Positions 58,086 to 64,000 of a stretch of 64,000 nucleotides of DNA are shown one piece after another; the first letter of the stretch is position 1; each line of letters opens with the position of its first letter. Position numbers and translations under genes: made by a program. The DNA is from Boothiomyces macroporosus (lineage: Eukaryota > Chytridiomycota > Chytridiomycetes > Rhizophydiales > Terramycetaceae). The notes below the pieces were generated by a model. It did not search any database. It was not told where the DNA came from and saw nothing but the letters and a program-made list of their open reading frames with translations. Location: NCBI GenBank assembly GCA_027604185.1, contig JADGKB010000001.1, positions 336,919-400,918 of the forward strand. The letters are read 5' to 3'.

Positions 58086-59293
58086 ATGGCAGACGAAGAT
58101 TTCGATGAAGGCAACAGAAGCATCATAATGGAGATTATTGGTCAATTAAGGAAGGGAACTGACCTTCACAGAGTTACCCTTCCCACATTTGTTTTGGAGC
58201 CAAGAAGCATGTGCGAAAGATTATCAGATTTCTTTACATATCAGGATATTCTATTCAAGTACGATATCGATTTAACACAGATGCGCTGAATTGACTTTGC
58301 CGCAAGAGCGAATCCTACAGGTGGTTCGCTACTTTTTATCCGGATGGCATATTAGACCTAAAGGTGTGAAGAAACCGTTTAACCCAATCTTGGGAGAGTT
58401 TTATAGATGCTCTTGGATTGAGGATGATGGAAGCGAAGGCTTTTATATTTGTGAACAAGTTTCACACCATCCACCAATGTCTGCTTTCTTTTATGGAAAC
58501 CCTCAGAAAGGAATCGCTATTAGTGGAGAGTTGATACCTCAGGCAAAATTCTTTGGAAACAGCGCGGCGACAATGATGGAAGGCGGATCAACCATCTATT
58601 TACCCAACGACGAATACAGAGTTACAGAACCAAATATATACGCTAGGTCAATCTTATTTGGAACAATGTTTATGGAATTGGGCGATTCATGTACCATTTC
58701 TAGCAACAAATCTGACTACAGCTGTACGATTGAATATAAACAAAAAGTACCGTTTCAGCTAATTCAAGGGATTCTTTGGAGGTAGCGATAGAGATTGTAT
58801 CGCTGGTAAAATTATTAAAAAGTCTACTGGTGAGACTGTATACAAGATCTGTGGCAAGTGGTCTGGCAAAACGTTTGCTACAGACTCTAAAGGAAAAGAA
58901 ATCCTGTTGTTTGATGCAACAGTTCCGCCAAAAATCAAACCGAGGACATTACATCCAGATATGGAAGACTTTGAATCCGCAAAGTAATTTGTATTTAAAT
59001 AGACTATGGAAACACGTTGCTGCCGCTGTTAAAGCAAACGATCATACCACTGCAACTCAAGAAAAACAAAAGATCGAAGAGAACCAACGAACATTAGTTA
59101 AATCTAGAAAAGAGCAGTGGGTATCTCGGTTTTTCCACAAAAAGAATGACAAGTGGGAATTAACTATCCTTGATTCGTACCTTCTATTAACTGTAGACTT
59201 GTAAACAAGCCTCAAGATCCAGCTGCATTAAGAGATTTCATTTTTTCAAAGCCAAAGATGCCTGTACATGAAGTATTTTGGGTGAAGGGGTAG
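58086..59293 (+). CDS. Oxysterol-binding protein homologue (Kes1/Osh4 type)
   Basis: 374 aa; introns 58259-58280, 58747-58768, 58984-59002 and 59177-59196 (22, 22, 19 and 20 nt). It is a bare OSBP-related domain with no PH domain: GWHIRPKGVKKPFNPILGEF, the signature EQVSHHPP, and the end LHPDMEDFESAKLWK. These proteins exchange sterol and PI4P between membranes. Length is a little short of yeast Osh4 (434). The TAG stop ends the frame at VFWVKG; a further small exon cannot be excluded. Confidence 0.9.
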
Positions 59294-59945
59294 GTGTAAT
59301 TTAAATATAATAAACTTTGGCTGATGATCCGGTTCATGTTTTAATCAGAGCATTTCAAAGGTGGGCTTTAGATTCAAAGAGTTTCAATTTATGATCCGTA
59401 GACAGTGTCCCGCCAATTAAATCCCGTCATATGTTGGGTGTTTCAGGTATCTTGATTTGGAAGACTCACAATTTAACTAATTACACAAGGTTGCGACGTG
59501 GAAACCCGAGATTCCAACAGAAAGAGTGCTCTTGCTGTTATCGAAGATCAAGGGCAAATCTATCTGTTGATATTAATATAGGATTGCGTCATTCGTTTTA
59601 CACCTATTTGGGGCACTGCCATTTCACAGCATTGATTGGTGGCACCACAATTTGAAACATCATTGCCAAAAACAGAACTCATAAAGAGCCAAAAATATTT
59701 TTACATCATCCTCTGTGAACCCTCAGTACCAATAGCGACGGGATTGCACACAGTTTTCCATATCCATTGGTAAAAACGTGGAATATCGCCACCGCGTTCA
59801 ATGTTACCGTGCATACAAGTGGAACTGAATGTTCTGCCTTTTGATGAACAGAATGGGACACCGTCAAATTGAGCCACCAATTCAAAAGTCCCAGAGTAAT
59901 GTTTCATCAAATATATAAAAGGTGATAACAATCAAATGTGCGCAC
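59294..59945. other. Spacer without convincing gene
   Basis: 652 bp. A plus frame (59431-59655) and a minus frame (59701-59931) are open but have no recognisable domain and no flanking splice partners, and the minus frame overlaps the TATA box of the next gene. TATATAAAA at 59912-59920 probably serves the 59946 gene. Degraded coding remnants are possible. Confidence 0.4.
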
Positions 59946-60254
59946 ATGTTCTCTTCAAACACTCAATATCAATTTGTGTCTTTTAACCCACACGAAAAGA
60001 ATTTGAAGAATCAATTCCAAGTTCAAACACCAGCTATATTTGATGCGCAATCCTTCTACCCACAGCGGCTTTATACTCAGCCGTCGCCTACACTCTCATA
60101 CGTGTCCAACCAATCCTACATCTCGCAAGACTATTTACAAGACCAATTTAGACTAGAAGATTTCATCAATTGCGATGACATTGTTTTTGACCAACCACAA
60201 ATAAGAATATTTACCCCGCTGTTAAAACCACAGTTGAAGAATTCTTTTGCCTAA
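59946..60254 (+). CDS. Uncharacterised small protein (102 aa)
   Basis: Single exon, MFSSNTQYQFVSFNPHEKNL onward, rich in Gln, Tyr, Phe and Ser, with an acidic centre (DYLQDQFRLEDFINCDDIVF) resembling an acidic-hydrophobic activation domain. No family recognised. A strong TATA box lies 26 nt upstream. An ATG at 59936 opens a 16-codon out-of-frame ORF (59936-59986) that overlaps this start, so either transcription begins between the two or the upstream frame regulates it. Confidence 0.5.
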   Translation: MFSSNTQYQFVSFNPHEKNLKNQFQVQTPAIFDAQSFYPQRLYTQPSPTLSYVSNQSYISQDYLQDQFRLEDFINCDDIVFDQPQIRIFTPLLKPQLKNSFA

Positions 60255-60934
60255 TATATTATATACTGTTTGATTCAAATCGATTATGGTTGTATGTGCT
60301 ACTTGAGTGTTGAGGCTAACAATGGGTCTCTGAGAAACTAAACCATATTACCAGACTTTTTGATTTAACATGCCTTCCTGTCTAGATATATGTCAATCAA
60401 ATAACACAAAAAACGGGGCGGAGCTCAGACTTACAAGCCACATTGTAATGTGAGTCACTGGAAATTGTTATTCTTGCGACATCAAAAAGTCTGTGGTTTG
60501 CTCACCAACCCGCTTCAAACTCACACATATATCGATTACAATTGATATCTAATTATTCCGGAGGCTTTTTCGGTCAAATTTCCTTTGTAGCTTTGCTCTT
60601 TGTGTGGTTTCAAAAAGCACTTTGGATCATGTGGCGCGGCGCAGAATTATAAAAGGGGGAGAACCAAGACAAACAATAACAACCGTTTCCGTATCAGTTC
60701 CTCAAAGAAAGAAGGAACTAATTTATCGCAGAACCAAAAGCACGAAAACGAATCACTTTTTGCTCCCTCAAGCACCAGCAAAGCTCTTCTTCAAGACTCG
60801 AAGAATCAAACGAAAACCTTACTCTCTCTAAACTATTCACCATTTCACCAAAACTAAGCGCTCAATGTATCAACAACTACCAAGCTCATCAGATATTGTC
60901 GCCTGCTGTGGAAACATTTTTAACTACCCCATTA
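60255..60934 (+). promoter_or_regulatory. Promoter and ATG-poor leader of the Gcn4-like bZIP, with overlapping uORF
   Basis: TATAAAA at 60648-60654 suggests a transcript starting near 60680. From there to 60864 the leader has no ATG. The first ATG (60865) opens a 28-codon ORF ending at TAG 60949-60951, which overlaps the bZIP start (60935) in a different frame. A seven-codon ORF at 60627-60650 precedes the TATA box and is probably not transcribed. Confidence 0.5.
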
Positions 60935-61408
60935 ATGACACCAACGGATAGTTCTTTCGGCGGAACTGTTTACCAACAACAGTTCCAGTCTCCTTTGAAC
61001 ACACCACTTACCTTTGAAGATATTCTAAAGACTAGCTTCCCAATGGCAGCAATGTCACCATTGGAACAGGTTCCAATCAGCCATTCCCCATCCTTTGGAT
61101 CTATTGGTATGGCTCGTGATCTGTCTGTTACTTCTGCATCTGGCAAAGTAACCAAGAAGAGACGCGAACACTATCTTAACCATCAAGAACTTTTGGCCGA
61201 GGTTGAAGAAAAGAGACGTAGAAATACCGAATCTGCTCGTCGATCTCGTGCTAAAAAGTTGGAAAGAGTTCAAGAATTGGAACGCCTTTTGGCAGAGTCT
61301 GAAAGGGCTCGCCAGGAGATGGCCAAGCAATTGGCAGACCTTGTAGCTGAAAAGCAACAATGGCAAAAGCAGAAGCAAGAGGAATCTCAAGCTACTGAAA
61401 TTTTTTGA
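60935..61408 (+). CDS. Gcn4/Cpc1-like bZIP transcription factor
   Basis: 157 aa. Basic region EKRRRNTESARRSRAKKLER has the invariant Asn and Arg of bZIPs and closely matches Gcn4/Cpc1 (RNTEAARRSRARK). A leucine-zipper helix follows (VQELERLLAESERARQEMAK, then QLADL). N-terminal LTFEDILKTSF resembles a hydrophobic-acidic activation segment. Such factors bind TGACTCA and drive amino-acid biosynthesis under starvation. The coding frame seems protein-like further upstream (LSPAVETFLTTPLMTP) but has no ATG there, so a different N-terminus reached by a +1 shift from ATG 60865 is possible. TGA overlaps AATAAA. Confidence 0.82.
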   Translation: MTPTDSSFGGTVYQQQFQSPLNTPLTFEDILKTSFPMAAMSPLEQVPISHSPSFGSIGMARDLSVTSASGKVTKKRREHYLNHQELLAEVEEKRRRNTESARRSRAKKLERVQELERLLAESERARQEMAKQLADLVAEKQQWQKQKQEESQATEIF

Positions 61409-61636
61409 ATAAAATCTATTAAATCAAGTTTTTTGATTGGTTCATGCAGTGTTTTATCTCACTCGTTCGTGGGAGTATATCATCCCCTACTTTCGACTAA
61501 CAGATTAGAGATAGTCACCAGCAACTGAATTCAATAAACACCTGATCACTATCCGTTATCACCACTCAACTGGTGTTGGGCTGAAAAACTTTGCCTTGAA
61601 TTTTGTCAAATAAAAACACTGCCGAAAAAACTAATC

Positions 61637-62721
61637 ATGTTCCAGTTCCTACTATTTGGAATGGTATTCCCAAAGTGCATTTCGATTACCGAAACTACGG
61701 TTTGTTCACCATGGTCCAACATGCAGATTGACGTTGATGTTCTCTCAAACGTGTACCAACCGAAAACCACTCTGGATGCGAAAACATGGGAACAGTTACT
61801 TTTACAGTCTACAAACACTGAACAAAAAACGCTATGGCAATCATGGGCGAATTGCTCTTTGGATGACACTGCAGTTATTCCATATTCGCGATCCTACAAC
61901 TGCTTGACCGACATCTTTGTGTTTTCAAAGGAATGTAATCAAGGCAAGACTGCTCCAAGGTTAGAAGATTTTGTATGTCAAAGGTATGGAAATTACCTGC
62001 ATTTGATGGAGACAAATGATAATGTTTGTCCAAAATTGAACCAAGGTTCTCCGTACTACGGCATAATGAATCAACGAAGGCAGAGTATGTGTCAAGCGGG
62101 AGATGTCTGCAAGAAATTCTTGGAGTTGCCTAATTTCACAGGACAGCCAAAAATACCTGGTGTGGACACCGATTCTTCTACTTGCGGCACAGGCACTAGT
62201 GATGCCTACAAAAAGTATTGCTCCTTGAATCCAGGTGAGAGCTGCTGCCTAAACACCAATTCAGAAACATTTTCAGAATCCATCGCAGGTGCTATGAAGA
62301 TGTGGAGTGCTGTAACTAAAACTGGTAAGGGTTATAGTGATATGAATTCTGATAACATTGGAAGCATTCTATTGATATTGGTTGTGGCTGCTTTTTGTAT
62401 ATTGGTAGTTGGCTTAATGGTTGCCAAACTAGTGGCATTGAAAAGAAAGAATGCTCCAACTGAAAACACTTACAAGAATTTGGACTCTCAAAGCTCCAAG
62501 GAAGATACGTTGTTGACCACTGCCCAGCTACTGTATCGAGTTAGATATTCTTACACTCCTCAATTAGATGACGAATTGGAATTGGTTGAGGGTGATGAGA
62601 TTGAAATGGAGAGCATTGATGACAAAGGTAACTGAAACTAATCGTAGGATGGGGTGTTGGAAGAAACATAAAGACCAACAAAAGAGGTACCTGTAGCATT
62701 CGATTCATGGAAAGAATATAA
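61637..62721 (+). CDS. Single-pass membrane protein with Cys-rich ectodomain and C-terminal SH3
   Basis: 354 aa with one 20-nt intron (62628-62647). MFQFLLFGMVFPKCISITET is a signal peptide. The ectodomain (to ~235) has about 14 Cys (CSPWSN, WANCSLDD, CQRYGNYL, CGTGTSDAYKKYCSLN, GESCCLN). One membrane helix (IGSILLILVVAAFCILVVGL) is followed by a cytosolic SH3 (RVRYSYTPQLDDELELVEGD, then GWGVGRNIKTNKRGT). The layout recalls fungal membrane SH3 sensors, but I know of no exact match. Probably a surface receptor or adhesion component that recruits Pro-rich partners. Confidence 0.75.
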
Positions 62722-62750
62722 CTTTTTCAAAAACTTTATTCAAAATTACA

Positions 62751-64000
62751 TTATTTACCTTCTCCCAACATTGTCTTTGCAATATGAGCATTTGTCCAAG
62801 GATGGAAATAGTTATCCCAAGACTTTGCATCATCTTCATTCTCATATGTAACTTCAAACTGGTCCTTGTCCAAATAATATCTTCTAGTAAGGTCAGATAC
62901 TTTTTCAACTTTGAATTCTTTCAAGTTTGGTAGTTTCCAGCATTCACCATCGCCTCTCTTTGAAGCAGCTTCATCTTCAAGAGTGAGTTTAGTGAATCTA
63001 CAGAACGATACGAATTCAGGAGTTTCAGAGTGCATCATTCTTGGTTTTGATTCAGAGAACAGTCCTGGTTTACGAAGAATAACTGGAGTGCCAGCTTTTC
63101 CTTTCTTGGCATCCTTTTCTTTGACAGAAATGGCTTCCATCGATGGATTAGTAATGCTATGAGTAGACTTGCTGCCACTCTTTGTGCTTAGAACATTGTC
63201 TTGGACGCAGTGAACTACTTTTAATGAGAATGACGAAACGAGGTTGAAGAATAGCAAGTAAAATACTGCAATCATCTTGATGGCAGCTTTTAATCGGAAT
63301 CCCAAGCCCTCTGATAGCAGAATCGAGATAGCAAACAAAGTAATCTACTATTAAGAAATAGTTACGATAGTAGTATTGTAAATAGCCAGAGTAATTACTC
63401 TAGTTTCGCTGTACTTTGAAGGAATATTTCTAGTCTGGAACGCAATATACAAATTCATTGCAAGAATAATTGCACAATAAACTGATAAGAGCGTTACCAT
63501 CACACTTTGCAAACTTGTTGAAGTTGACGAACAAGTCCAAGCATAAACGCCTTTCATCACCGTAATAGCTGCTGGTTTAGGGGCATCTTTTGCATTCCAA
63601 ATCGCAATGATAATTGCTGGTGGAATACCAAATATAATTCCTCCTATAATCGTTTCGTGTGTTTTCAAGATTCTACTTCTTGGGCGGGTGAAGATTGTGT
63701 AAATTCGGTAATTCTTTATAAACATTAATCCATAGTAAACCGAAAAAGTGATTGGAATAATAATAGAATCAACTGTACAAGTAGTGTTTGTTGGTTTGTT
63801 GAGCATTGTTAATAAATCAAACCAAGTGACAAAGATACAGAATTGCATTGCAAATCCCACAAACACATCTGATGCTCTGATCATTGGTCTATTGCGGTAC
63901 AGGACTATGCCAACAAGTGAGGCAATACTGGTAACAGCACCAACAAAGAATAAGATGATTGCCAGGATACCTAGTCCGTCACCGCTGGTTTGTAAATAGT
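62751..64000 (-). CDS. Class C (GABA-B-like) GPCR, C-terminal part; continues beyond the window
   Basis: The frame is open to the right edge; a 21-nt intron lies at 63345-63365. The visible part has seven helices from GILAIILFFVGAVTSIASLV, through ASDVFVGFAMQFCIFVTWFD, PITFSVYYGLMFIKNYRIYT (a class C TM3 pattern) and IIGGIIFGIPPAIIIAIWNA, to MIAVFYLLFFNLVSSFSL. A ~140-residue cytosolic tail follows with basic and acidic patches. The ligand-binding venus flytrap domain would lie outside the window. Such receptors occur in Dictyostelium and early fungi. It converges on the SH3 gene with 29 nt between stops. Confidence 0.75.

Noticed and set aside
59701..59931. 76-codon minus-strand ORF
   Set aside because: No splice partner or domain, and it overlaps the TATA box of the 59946 gene.
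60600..60857. 85-codon ORF before the bZIP
   Set aside because: It begins before the TATA box without an ATG and has leader-like A/C-rich composition; not joined to the bZIP frame by any GT-AG intron.

Overview
The window is nuclear DNA of an early-diverging, flagellated fungus or a close relative (chytrid, blastoclad or aphelid grade). Fungal character comes from homoisocitrate dehydrogenase (alpha-aminoadipate lysine pathway), Mgm101, Mdv1/Caf4-type and Cyc8/Ssn6 proteins and a Gcn4-like bZIP. A motile stage is implied by IFT57 and a DRC12/CCDC153-like axonemal protein, and perhaps by an MDH1B-type protein. A complex I subunit (NDUFA2) argues against strongly reduced parasites such as Rozella or microsporidia. 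I cannot name a genus. The standard genetic code fits throughout.

Gene structure is the striking property. I joined exons by hand for about 35 spliced genes. Nearly every intron is only 19-25 nt long, with GTA at the 5' end, a TAAC/TAAT branch-like motif and a terminal AG. Every joined gene stays in frame when these are removed. Three places hold something stranger: complete intron-like units abut head to tail with no exon between them. There are nine units in MGM101 (14683-14861), five in CYC8 (56122-56231, minus strand) and two in an ELMO-domain gene (1834-1873). Each internal junction is AG|GT, so removing one unit recreates the donor for the next. I regard these zero-exon intron arrays as the undescribed system in this window.

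Layout. 0-3.8 kb: gcvT start (partial), an unknown acidic protein, ELMO-domain protein, NDUFA2, SDR dehydrogenase. 4.2-10.1 kb: tandem pair of M1 aminopeptidases. 10.2-15.2 kb: small GPI-type protein, unknown, LYS12, MDH1B-like domain, unknown, MGM101. 15.2-24.7 kb: NAA20, CCZ1, cysteine dioxygenase, MDV1-like, LYR/Fmc1-like, LtrA-domain membrane protein, universal stress protein. 24.8-28.2 kb: three tandem 7TM receptor-like genes. 28.6-37.7 kb: patatin-type TAG lipase, NIPA-type transporter, DRC12, TFIIIC subunit, BET bromodomain protein, unknown. 37.8-46.6 kb: zinc-ribbon protein, unknown helical protein, ARMC8/GID5, PABP, FAM210-like. 46.7-57.9 kb: zinc finger, RFC1, HDHD5-like, IFT57, mitochondrial PheRS, GrpE, CYC8, TBL1. 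58-64 kb: oxysterol-binding protein, unknown, Gcn4-like bZIP, membrane SH3 protein, class C GPCR (partial).

The genome is compact. Genes alternate strand and divergent start codons can be 23-81 bp apart (HDHD5/IFT57, CYC8/TBL1, PheRS/GrpE). Convergent genes can overlap at their stop codons (DRC12/TFIIIC), and many stop codons overlap an AATAAA. Functional neighbours include a divergent corepressor pair (CYC8/TBL1), a divergent mitochondrial pair (PheRS/GrpE) and several signalling receptors. All gene models are by eye from sequence alone; no search or RNA evidence was available.
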